Shown here in pieces: positions 1 through 10,000 of a DNA stretch of 64,000 bases; the first letter of the stretch is position 1; each line of letters opens with the position of its first letter. The notes under the pieces are model-generated. The model saw only the letters and a program-made list of their open reading frames with translations, searched no databases and was not told the origin of the DNA. A program made the translations under genes and the position numbers. The stretch is from an uncultured Bacteroidales bacterium (GTDB lineage: Bacteria > Bacteroidota > Bacteroidia > Bacteroidales > Paludibacteraceae): contig CAMOUL010000009.1 of NCBI GenBank assembly GCA_946626605.1, positions 1 through 64,000 of the forward strand, read 5' to 3'.

Positions 1-2
1 GC

Positions 3-254
3 ACCCGCCTGTACATCCGTAAGGGCACTTCGTACGAGCGTACGACCGCGCTGACGTCCAACGAGTTGGATGCACGTGCTCGCTTCAGTGCTGTAGCAGC
101 TGCTGTGAAGGCTCGTAAGAGCGATCTGAACAAGATCACTACGGACCAGATCAACTTCGCGGCTCAGAAGGATCAAGCCAATGGCAAAAAGACCATGAAA
201 GCTTACCTGTGGAAGGTTTGTGGTGATGACTATGATGCTACGCATCAGGGTTAA
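3..254 (+). CDS. Unknown small protein, 3' part only
   Basis: An open frame enters from the left edge and stops at 252-254. The visible 83 residues are rich in Ala, Lys and Arg (for example SAVAAAVKARKSDLNKITTD) and end in DDYDATHQG. Codon use fits the host. I do not recognise the family, and the true start lies outside the window; the internal TTG at 66 is not a convincing start because the frame continues upstream of it. Similar short basic proteins occur near mobile or repeated loci in Bacteroidales, but nothing here gives a function. Confidence 0.5.
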   Translation, partial: TRLYIRKGTSYERTTALTSNELDARARFSAVAAAVKARKSDLNKITTDQINFAAQKDQANGKKTMKAYLWKVCGDDYDATHQG

Positions 255-511
255 TCACCACAAGGCGCCAAAGGTGCTGCGGAGATGAGTACGACGTAGC
301 CCACAATGGCTAACCCCTAATTGGGGCCCCCGAGGATTTTTAATCCTTGGGGAGAGCGGAGCTGCCCCGAGTACTTCCTACCTGAACGTAGTTTAGGTAC
401 ACGTACGAGGGGTATGCCCGCGATGCCGGGTTGCTGCACTTATTTCAGTTTCCAGTTTCGCCAGTCGGTGGCATCTGCAGCAGGAAGGCCGTTTGGCTTT
501 GCTTTTTATAT

Positions 512-840
512 TTAGCGGTTCGTCTGTTGCTCGATGGCGCGTTGCTGGAAATGGCGGACGATTTCGCGGATGTCTTTGCTGAAGCCTTTGTCGTTAAGGC
601 TGGAGCGGGTGAAGGACTGACGGTAGCGACCGTTATGCTCTATTTCGTTCGGGTCCTTGAAATCGATGGCCGAGATATTATGGTCTCACGGATACTGACC
701 CAGTTATCCGACGCGGAGCAGAAATAGGCAGGGAAATGCGAGTCGTCGAAGATGAAACGTCTCACTGCATAGGCGATACCGACTAACACGAGGATGATTG
801 CAAACGAGAGTAGAAAGTGAAACGCAATGGAAAACCGAAG
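512..840 (-). pseudogene. Frameshifted small membrane-protein gene
   Basis: Two leftward frames read as one protein if a 2-nt shift is allowed. The upstream frame encodes a hydrophobic helix (FLLSFAIILVLVGIAYAV) followed by RRFIFDDSHFPAYFCSASDNW. The downstream frame encodes NISAIDFKDPNEIEHNGRYR and ends QQRAIEQQTNR at the stop 512-514. The frames meet near 684-687, where the minus strand reads GAGA; one GA fewer would restore continuity, so a dinucleotide duplication is the likely cause. No good start codon is visible at the upstream end. It is either a recent pseudogene or an assembly error. Function unknown. Confidence 0.45.
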
Positions 841-970
841 TGAAAAGGTGATTTTTTATTTTGGAAAACTTTTCAACATTGTAAAAATCATAAAATGCTG
901 TAAATAAGCGATTTACGATTTTGTTTTGGATAACTTTTGAAAATTGTTGATAAATTTTCTTGGCAAAAAA

Positions 971-1002
971 TTTGCACAATTGAAAAATTTGTTGTACTTT
1001 TG
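971..1002 (+). promoter_or_regulatory. Promoter of nrdD
   Basis: TTTG at 971-974 is followed after exactly 20 nt by TACTTTTG at 995-1002, matching the Bacteroidetes primary sigma consensus (TTTG-N20-TAnnTTTG). Transcription would start near 1009, leaving a leader of about 310 nt before nrdD. Confidence 0.75.
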
Positions 1003-1021
1003 CAACGTTTTTCGCTCTAAA

Positions 1022-1255
1022 GATTATTGATAGTAAATAAATAAAAGAAAAAAGGTATAATTATTAATTGTGGTACTACGTACCGATGAGTCTTTGCTTG
1101 CTAACGTTTATTCATAAATAAATTTACAATAAACCTTACCAACCAAATCCTCACTCCACCGGAGTCCAATTAATAATTATACCGATAAAAATAAATAAAA
1201 ATACCAAAAATATATTTAATCATAAGAAAACACTGATTATTGATAGTAAATAAAT
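1022..1255 (+). promoter_or_regulatory. Structured nrdD leader: 17-bp inverted repeat framed by 21-bp direct repeats
   Basis: The AT-rich leader holds a perfect 17-bp inverted repeat (1054-1070 with 1167-1183) that could close a stem around about 96 nt. Inside is a short hairpin ACTCC-acc-GGAGT. A 21-bp direct repeat beginning GATTATTGATAGTAAA lies on both sides, at 1022-1042 and 1235-1255. A tiny frame at 1087 (MSLCLLTFIHK) is present but unsupported. I see no cobalamin riboswitch core. It may be an RNA regulator of nrdD or a small inserted element. Confidence 0.5.
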
Positions 1256-1318
1256 TTCGAACATACCCAAAATTATTATAGTCAGCAAAAACGTAAAAAT
1301 TATTTTATACTTATATAT

Positions 1319-3418
1319 ATGGAAACATACATTATCAAACGTGACGGTAAAAAAGAGCTTTTTACCATTGACAAAATCAAAAATGCCATTTCGAAGGCAT
1401 TCTTAGCAGTAGGCGCTTTTGCTACCGAAGAGACATTGGGTGCGATTCTTTCGCACCTCAGAGTACGTAACGAACAGACCGTTGAGGAGATCCAGAACCA
1501 GGTAGAGGTGGCGTTGATGGCAGAGGGATACTACCAGGTTGCGAAGGCGTTCATCCTGTATCGCCAGGGCCATACGGAGGATCGTGAGACTCAGCAGCGC
1601 CTGGATTTCATGATGAACTATGTGCAGGCGAGCAACGCAGCAGAGGGTTCGAAGTTCGACGCGAACGCGAACGTAGAGCACAAGAACATCGCGACGCTGA
1701 TCGGTGAGTTGCCGAAGCAGGGCTTCATCCGTCTGAACCGTCGTCTGTTGACGGAGCGCATCAAGATGATGTACGGCAAGGAGTTGAGCGACCGTTATAT
1801 GAACCTGCTCAATCAGCACTTCATCTACAAGAACGACGAGACGAACTTAGCTAACTACTGCGCGTCCATCACGATGTATCCGTGGCTCATCGGAGGTACG
1901 AAGAGTATCGGCGGTAACGCTACTCCTCCTCACAACCTGAAATCGTTCTGCGGCGGCTTCATCAACATGGTGTTCATGGTGAGCTCGATGCTCTCAGGCG
2001 CGTGCGCTACGCCCGAGTTCCTTATGTATATGAACTATTTCATCGAGCAGGAGTACGGCGAGGACTACTACAAACGTGCAGACGAGGTAGTGGATCTCAG
2101 CAAGAAACGCCGCACGATCGACAAAGTCATCACCGACTGCTTCCAACAGGTGGTTTACAGCTTGAACCAACCGAGTGGTGCGCGTAACTTCCAGTCCGTA
2201 TTCTGGAACATCAGTTACTACGACCGCTATTATTTCAAGAGCCTGTTTGAGAACTTCCGTTTCCCGAACGGCGAGGCACCTCACTGGGAGAGCCTGGACT
2301 GGCTGCAACGCCGCTTCATGAACTGGTTCAACGAAGAGCGTACGCGCTGCGTGCTGACGTTCCCTGTAGAGACGATGGCATTGTTGGCGGAGAACGGCGA
2401 TATCAAGGACAAGGAGTACGGCGATTTCACGGCAGAGATGTACGCGAAGGGTCACTCGTTCTTCACCTACGTGAGCGACAACGCCGACAGCCTCTCGAGC
2501 TGCTGCCGTCTGCGTAACGCGATCACGGACAACAGCTTCAGCTACACCCTGGGTGCAGGTGGTATCTCGACGGGTTCGAAATCCGTATTGACCATCAACC
2601 TGAACCGCGCCATCCAATACGCCGTACGCAACAACATCCCGTATCAGGCATACATCGAGGACGTAGTGGATCTGATGCACAAGGTGCAGTTGGCTTACAA
2701 CGAGAACCTGAAGAACCTGCAGGAGAAAGGTATGCTGCCGCTGTTCGACGCCGGATATATCAATATCGGTCGTCAGTACCTGACGATCGGTGTGAACGGT
2801 CTGGTAGAGGCTGCTGAGTTCCTCGGCCTGGAGATCAAAGACACGCCGGAGTATGCGCACTTCGTACAGGAGGTGCTCGGTATCATCGAGAAGAAGAACA
2901 AAGAGTACCGCACGAAGGACGTGATGTTCAACTGCGAGATGATCCCGGCTGAGAACGTAGGTGTGAAACATGCTAAATGGGATAAGGAAGACGGCTATGT
3001 CGTTCCGCGCGACTGCTACAACAGCTATTTCTATATCGTAGAGGATAAGAGTCTGAACGTATTGGATCGTTTCCGTCTGCACGGTAAGAAATATATCGAG
3101 CACCTGACCGGTGGTAGCGCACTGCACTGCAACCTGGAGGAGCACCTGAGCAAAGAGCAATACCGTCAGTTACTGCGCGTAGCGGCTATCGAAGGATGTA
3201 ACTACTTCACGTTCAACATCCCGAACACGGTATGTAACGACTGCGGTCATATTGACAAACGTTACTTGAAGGAGTGTCCGTGCTGTCATAGCAAGAACGT
3301 GGACTACCTGACGCGTGTCATCGGTTACATGAAGCGTGTATCGAACTTCTCCGAGGCACGTCAGAAAGAGGCTGCTCAGCGTTACTACGCAGAGAAGAGC
3401 AAAGCGCCGCAATGCTAG
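1319..3418 (+). CDS. nrdD: Anaerobic (class III) ribonucleoside-triphosphate reductase
   Basis: This 699-residue protein reduces ribonucleoside triphosphates to deoxyribonucleotides without oxygen, using a glycyl radical made by NrdG. The first 90 or so residues look like the ATP-cone allosteric domain (METYIIKRDGKKELFTIDKI). The C-terminus has the zinc-binding cysteines (CNDCGH then CPCCHSK) and the glycyl-radical segment TRVIGYMKRVSNFSEARQ. Length and architecture are normal. The ATG at 1319 follows an A/T-rich leader typical of Bacteroidetes. nrdG starts 35 nt downstream, so the two form an operon. Confidence 0.95.
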   Translation: METYIIKRDGKKELFTIDKIKNAISKAFLAVGAFATEETLGAILSHLRVRNEQTVEEIQNQVEVALMAEGYYQVAKAFILYRQGHTEDRETQQRLDFMMNYVQASNAAEGSKFDANANVEHKNIATLIGELPKQGFIRLNRRLLTERIKMMYGKELSDRYMNLLNQHFIYKNDETNLANYCASITMYPWLIGGTKSIGGNATPPHNLKSFCGGFINMVFMVSSMLSGACATPEFLMYMNYFIEQEYGEDYYKRADEVVDLSKKRRTIDKVITDCFQQVVYSLNQPSGARNFQSVFWNISYYDRYYFKSLFENFRFPNGEAPHWESLDWLQRRFMNWFNEERTRCVLTFPVETMALLAENGDIKDKEYGDFTAEMYAKGHSFFTYVSDNADSLSSCCRLRNAITDNSFSYTLGAGGISTGSKSVLTINLNRAIQYAVRNNIPYQAYIEDVVDLMHKVQLAYNENLKNLQEKGMLPLFDAGYINIGRQYLTIGVNGLVEAAEFLGLEIKDTPEYAHFVQEVLGIIEKKNKEYRTKDVMFNCEMIPAENVGVKHAKWDKEDGYVVPRDCYNSYFYIVEDKSLNVLDRFRLHGKKYIEHLTGGSALHCNLEEHLSKEQYRQLLRVAAIEGCNYFTFNIPNTVCNDCGHIDKRYLKECPCCHSKNVDYLTRVIGYMKRVSNFSEARQKEAAQRYYAEKSKAPQC

Positions 3419-3453
3419 TGTAAAGTTGAAAGTTTAAAGTTGAAAGTTTAAAG

Positions 3454-3930
3454 TTGAAAGTAGCGTCATTTGATATAGTCTTTCAGGAGATTCCGGGCGA
3501 GGTAACACTCGCCCTTAATCTCTCTAATTGCCCCTGTCACTGTCCGGGGTGTCATAGCCCGCATCTATGGGAAGATACCGGTGAAGAAGTGACGAAAGAA
3601 CTGCTGAACGGGCTGCTGGCGCGCTACGGCAGTATGATCACTTGCGTGGCGTTTATGGGCGGCGATGCGAATCCCGAAGAGGTAGCTGAGTGGGCGAATT
3701 ACTGTAAAGGTGAAAGGTTAAAGGTGAAAGGTGAAAGGCTCAAGACTGCTTGGTATTCGGGACGGATGATGATGCCGAAGGACGAGAAGGCGTTCGACTA
3801 CGTCAAACTTGGTCCGTATATCGAGAGTCTCGGTGGCTTGAAGAGCGAGAAGACCAACCAAAGGTTGTATAAGCGAGTAGGGGAAGAATGGGTGGATATA
3901 ACAAATTCTTTCTGGCGAAAGAATTTGTAG
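3454..3930 (+). CDS. nrdG: Anaerobic ribonucleotide reductase activating protein (radical SAM)
   Basis: This is the 158-residue activase that binds a 4Fe-4S cluster and S-adenosylmethionine to form the NrdD glycyl radical. The CxxxCxxC cluster motif is NCPCHCPGCHS near residues 26-34, and AFMGGDANPEE follows as the second conserved block. The only in-frame start downstream of the nearest stop is TTG at 3454, within AAAGTTGAAAGTTT-type repeats separating it from nrdD. A related purine-rich repeat also lies inside the gene (about 3708-3750), adding KGERLKVKGERLK before the conserved TAWYSG. The last codons overlap a perfect 12-bp hairpin (3901-3928). Confidence 0.9.
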   Translation: MKVASFDIVFQEIPGEVTLALNLSNCPCHCPGCHSPHLWEDTGEEVTKELLNGLLARYGSMITCVAFMGGDANPEEVAEWANYCKGERLKVKGERLKTAWYSGRMMMPKDEKAFDYVKLGPYIESLGGLKSEKTNQRLYKRVGEEWVDITNSFWRKNL

Positions 3931-3950
3931 TTTAGAGTTTAACGTTTACA

Positions 3951-3985
3951 ACAAACCCCGCGAGGTGATCGCGGGGTTTGTTGTG
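3951..3985. terminator. Bidirectional terminator between nrdG and the giant gene
   Basis: ACAAACCCCGCGA (3951-3963) pairs with TCGCGGGGTTTGT (3969-3981) around a 5-nt loop. It lies between two convergent genes and has T-rich and A-rich flanks, so it can end transcription from both sides. A second hairpin (ACAAATTCTTTC / GAAAGAATTTGT, 3901-3928) lies just upstream. Confidence 0.75.
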
Positions 3986-4035
3986 TTATGGCGCCTGTGT
4001 TGGCGCGGCTGTGCGGCGAAGCGCAAGGTGTCCTC

Positions 4036-7000
4036 TTAGAGGAGGATCACCTTATGCGTTTCGGTTTCCGTACCTTGTGTGGTGCGGATGAAGTAGATAC
4101 CGCTTACAGACGGCAGCGTGACGATGGTCTCGCCTTCGCCGAACTCGCCGGTCATGATGATCATACCGGTCGAAGAATAAACCTCGAACTGACCCTCTAA
4201 CGGAGCGGAGATGGTGATGTTCGGTGCGTATCTCGGAGCCTGCGTCGGGTAAACGAGGATCGGATACGGGTTCGTATTCGGCAGCGGCGTAGTGATGGTC
4301 AACGGACAGGTCGGTATCGCGTAGTTATCGCCCTTACGTGTAGCCATCATGACAACTTGGTCACCAGCACGCAGTTTATCGCTATGGAGGTAACCCAGAC
4401 CGTCATTCGGCTGGAGTACACCGTTGACATACCATTCGGTTTGCGAGAACTCATAACCGCCGTTCAGTTCGGCCTTCAGCGGAGCCACTACATCGCCCCA
4501 GTTCTGCTCAATGATCCATGTCGGATACTTGATGAGGAGCTTGAGACTGTCGGAACGGCTGGTACCGCAGACGCCGTTGTCAAGTACAAGACGCATGGTG
4601 TAGTAATCCGGCCGTACATAGTTCGTATGACCTTGATAAACCACGCTGGTGTACTTCGGCAGGGCGATATGTGCAATCATATCCGTACCGAGCGGTGCGT
4701 TATAGATATCCTGGAAGCCTTCGCGTTTAGCGAGCGCATCGAAGATGACGCTATAACTTAGCGGTTTCTTACCGGCGAACTCAAACTCGATATCGAAGCT
4801 CTCGGCATCGGCGCAGATATCGCCCGTCTTAGCCTTGGTGATCGTAGTCGGGTAGGTGACTACAAGACGGAGCGTATAGACAGCCGAGAACTTATGGAGC
4901 GTATCGCGAACGATTTGCGTGTAATAACCGTCCATGGTGAGCGTATCGCCACGCCATACGTAAATCTGACCATTACAGATGGTATCATCGATATGATGGT
5001 ACTCGGTCTCGACTACGTGGAGCTTGAGCGAGTAGGTACTATCGCAACCCAGTTCAGTCTGATAGCTGTTATAGTACATACCGGTCTTGTTATAGGTCTT
5101 TCCTCTCCAGTAGAAGGACTGATCATCCATGATAGTTACCGCAGTATCGAAGTGGTACGACGGGTTGACGGTGAGGATGAGGGTCTCGATAGAGTCGCAC
5201 CCGTCAACCGTCTGGCCGCGATAAACGAAGGTACCGCTGTGCGTGTACGGCTTACCACCCATCATGATCGTATCGCCATCACAGATAGTACGCTCAAGCG
5301 TCTTCTCATACGAAGGTGCATCGTAAACCTCTACGCGATAGATACTATCCATCTCTCCGGTTACCTTACTGCGACGCAGATAGGTGTACAGACCCGGTTC
5401 GGTGATGACTTGACCATCGATCTTCAGTTCTGCACCCGGACAGAGTGGGATAGGCGTCCATTCAGAGTAGTGGGTGGTCGTGACAAGGACAATTCGATAG
5501 AGACTATCGCAACCATACTGGTTCACGAGCGTATCCACATGGATCGTATCGTGCTCGAAGAGGTGACCCTCTACGATGTACGGCAACTGAGCCGGCGTGA
5601 TGACGATACGTTTCTCGGTGATGGACTTCGGATTGACGGTGAGGTTCAGCGTAACGACACTATCCTTATACTGCGATACGTACTTGTACTGACCCGTGTG
5701 CGTGAGTTTGCGTCCGTCGAGGAACTCGAAGTAGTCGCCTTGGCATATCTCACGCGTCCAGAAGAACTCGCGTGTACGCTTCTGGTTAACGACTACATGG
5801 AAGATGGAGTCGCAACCGTGGATCGTACGCAGCGTATCATAGTAGATAGCCGGCTTGGAGATATCACGACCGTGAATCTTCAGTACTTCGCCTTCGCCGA
5901 TCTCGTACTGTTCGTTGGTCATATAAGCCGGCCATACATGTACGACTAACTGGAAGACGCTATCGAATCCATACGTATCGGTAAGCATACTATCGCTGTA
6001 AACACCGCTCTGCGAGATATCGAAGTTTCTCCACTTATACGGGTAGTTGAGCGAATCAGACTGACAGATATCTACCGTATCCGAGAAGAAGTAAGACGGG
6101 TGTACAGTCAGGATCAAGTGCTCAAGACTATCGCAACCATTCTGGGTCTTACCGGTCCACTCGTACGTACCGGAGGTCGTCAACTCACGGCCATGGAAGA
6201 TATACGGCTGTTTATCCGAGACATGCTTCTCGAAGATATGATCGTAAGTCGGATGAACGCTGATGACGTACTTGATGATACTGTCGCAACCTACCAGTGA
6301 CGGGATGGTATCGTAGAAGAAGCCATTCTCGGTGTAGGTGATACCCTTGAACTTGAAGTAGTCACCCGAGCAGAGCGAAACATTCCGCTCGGCATAGTAG
6401 GTGTCGTTCACGGTCAAGTGCAGCGTCATCACTACACGCGAGGAATCGGTCCAGGTGATCGGCAGACGGTAGTCACCGGTCTCGTTGTACTCGTATCCGC
6501 GCCAGATGAACGGCAGGTCGTTCTTACAGATCACAGCCGAGGTATCGATATGCGATTCCTTGAGAACGGTGAGGATCATCTGATAGGTGTCGGTACAGTT
6601 GTTCGCATTCAATACGCGGTGCTCATAGACGCCCGACTTGGTCAGCGTATCGCCGTAGAAGAAGACGGTGTCACCCTCGAAGATACGCTTGGTGGTCGTC
6701 TGATATTTAACCGGTAATACCTGCAAAGCAAGCATGACGATCGAGTCGCAACCGTTAACCGCCGTGAGGGTATCGTAGTAGGTTCCTTGCTTCGTGAGCA
6801 CGGAATCGCCGAACTTATAGAAGTCGCCTTCGCAGATAGTAGCTACAATCGGTTCAGAAGCACGTGCTATCGGCAGTACGTTGACTTTCAGACCGATGAT
6901 CACTTCCTTACCATCTACGGTAGTGGTATCACGGTAGATACCCGACTCATAGATCGTTCTATTCTGCCATGTTAGCGGTAACTCGTTCGCGCAGACGGTG

Positions 7001-10000
7001 ACGGAGTCGTCGAACATCCGTTTCACGGTCAGTTGTAACTCAACGATACTATCGCACCCGAAGGACGAGGTGTAGCGAATCGGGTAGTTACCTGCAGCCG
7101 AGTAAGACTGACCCAGGAACATCACGGTGTCGCCTTCGAAGATCGTGCGGGTGACGGTGTTGTAGTATTTCTTGAGTACATTGAGGTGCAGGATGATAAC
7201 GCTGTCGCAACCGATGCTGTTGAGAACGGTGTCGCGGTACTCACCTCCGGTAGATAACATCTTTCCATTGAAGTTGTACTTATCACCCTCGCAGATCTCA
7301 CGATAGATGGTGGTCTCCGTCGGTTGCTTGATGATCAGTTGCAAGCCGTAGAACATCCGCTCGCCGTTCACGATGACAGAGTCATTGCGATAGGTGCCTT
7401 CGGTGTAGAGCGGGGTGACGATGCTGTTATCCCACTTATTTACCCACAGGTACGGCAGGTTGTTCGAGCATACATAGACTACGGTATCTACGGCAGCGTG
7501 TACGTTCAGTTGGAGAACGGACGTGCTATCGCAACCCTCCGGCGTCGTGCCGAAGTGGTAGTAGGTACCGGTGGTAGAGAAGGTATCACCGAAGAAGACG
7601 ATCTTCTGACCCTCAATGATATGCTCAACACGGTAGTTATAGTATGCTTTGTTCACTGTCAGAACCAGCGTATGGATACTGTCGCAACCGTTCATGCCTT
7701 GCGTCGTGTCGCGATAGATACCTGCCACGGTGAGGTCCTTGCCTTGGTATCTATAGCTGCTACCCTGACAGATCGCTACACGAGTCGTGTCGAAGGTCTG
7801 CTCGTTGACGCGGAGCTCTAATCCGAAGAACCGTTTCTCGCCGTTGATGGTGGTATCGTTGCGGTAGGTACCGGCAGCGTAGTATGCTTCCTCGTTATTG
7901 CTCCAGCGGTTGTTCCAGATGAACGGCAGGTCGTTCTTACAGATGGTGACGATGGTATCCACTAACGGATGAACTACCAGCTCAAGCACCGTAGTGCTGT
8001 CGCATCCTTCCGGCGTATGAGCATAATGGTAGTACGTGCCGGTGGTTGAGTAGTCCGTTCCGAAGAACGATACCGTCTGACCTTGCAGTACATCCTCATG
8101 GATGGTGTTGAAGTACGGCTTGTTAACGGTCAGGATGAGGGTATGGATGCTGTCGCAACCATTCGGAGCCTGTACGGTATCACGGTAGATGCCGGAAGCC
8201 GTGAGGTACTCACCCTTATAGAGGTAACTGCTACCCTGACAGATAGCAACGCGGGTCGTGTCGAATGTCTGCTCGTTGACGCGGAGCTCTAATCCGAAGA
8301 ACCGTTTCACACCATTGATGGTGGTATCGTTGCGGTAGGTACCGGCAGCGTAGTAAGCTTCCTCGTTATTGCTCCAGCGGTTGTTCCAGAGGAACGGCAG
8401 GTCGTTCTTACAGATCGTGACGATGGTATCGACCAGCGGATGAACAACCATCTCAAGCACCGTGGTGCTGTCGCAGCCTTCCGGCGTATGAGCGTAGTGG
8501 TAGTACGTGCCGGTGGTCGAGTAGTCCGTTCCGAAGAACGATACCGTCTGACCTTGCAGTACATCCTCATGGATGGTGTTGAAGTACGGCTTGTTAACGG
8601 TCAGGATGAGGGTATGGATGCTGTCGCAACCGTTCGGTGCCTGTACGGTGTCTCGGTAGATACCTGCTGCCGTGAGGTACTCACCCTTATAGAGGTAACT
8701 GCCGCCCTGACAGATAGCTACGCGGGTCGTGTCGAAGGTCTGCTCGTTGACGCGGAGCTCGAGGCCGAAGAAGCGTTTCACACCGTTGATGGTGGTATCG
8801 TTGCGATAGGTGCCTGCAGCGTAGTATGCCTCCTCGTTATTGCTCCAGCGGTTATTCCAGAGGAACGGCAGGTCGTTCTTACAGATGGTGACGATGGTAT
8901 CGACCAGCGGATGAACAACCAGCTCAAGCACCGTAGTGCTGTCGCAGCCTTCAGGCGTATGAGCGTAGTGGTAGTATGTGCCGGTGGTCGAGTAGTCGGT
9001 GCCGAAGAACGATACCGTCTGTCCTTGCAGTACATCCTCATGGATGGTGTTGAAGTACGGCTGGTTAACGGTCAGGATGAGGGTATGGATGCTGTCGCAA
9101 CCATTCGGTGCCTGTACGGTATCACGGTAGATGCCGGAAGCCGTGAGGTATTCACCCTTATAGAGGTAACTGCCGCCCTGACAGATCGCTACGCGGGTCG
9201 TGTCGAAGGTCTGCTCGTTGACGCGGAGCTCTAATCCGAAGAAGCGTTTCTCACCGTTGATGGTGGTATCGTTGCGGTAGGTACCGGCAGCGTAGTATGC
9301 TTCCTCGTTATTGCTCCAGCGGTTGTTCCAGATGAACGGCAGGTCGTTCTTACAGATCGTGACGATGGTATCGACCAGCGGATGAACTACCAGCTCGAGC
9401 ACCGTGGTGCTGTCGCAGCCTTCCGGCGTATGAGCATAATGGTAGTAAGTACCGGTAGCCGAGTAGTCGGTTCCGAAGAACGATACCGTCTGACCTTGCA
9501 GTACATCCTCATGGATGGTGTTGAAGTACGGCTTGTTAACGGTCAGGATGAGGGTATGGATGCTGTCGCAACCGTTCGGTGCCTGTACGGTGTCTCGGTA
9601 GATACCTGCTGCCGTGAGGTACTCACCCTTATAGAGGTAACTGCCGCCCTGACAGATCCCTACACGAGTCGTGTCGAAAGTCTGCTCGTTGACGCGGAGC
9701 TCGAGACCGAAGAAGCGTTTCTCACCGTTGATGGTGGTATCGTTGCGGTAGGTACCGGCAGCGTAGTATGCCTCCTCGTTATTGCTCCAGCGGTTGTTCC
9801 AGATGAACGGCAGATCGTTCTTACAGATCGTGACGATGGTATCGACCAGCGGATGAACTACCAACTCAAGCACCGTGGTGCTGTCGCATCCTTCCGGCGT
9901 ATGAGCGTAGTGGTAGTACGTGCCGGTGGTCGAGTAGGTCTGTCCGAAGAAGTCTACCGTCTGTCCTTGCAGTACATCCTCATGGATGGTGTTGAAGTAC

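Noticed and set aside
1009..1318. Cobalamin riboswitch or hammerhead ribozyme before nrdD
   Set aside because: No B12-box or hammerhead core could be matched; only CCGATGAG partly resembles the latter.
1994..3160. 388-codon leftward frame opposite nrdD
   Set aside because: It lies wholly within a well-supported gene and reads as antisense Leu/Val/Gln-rich text.
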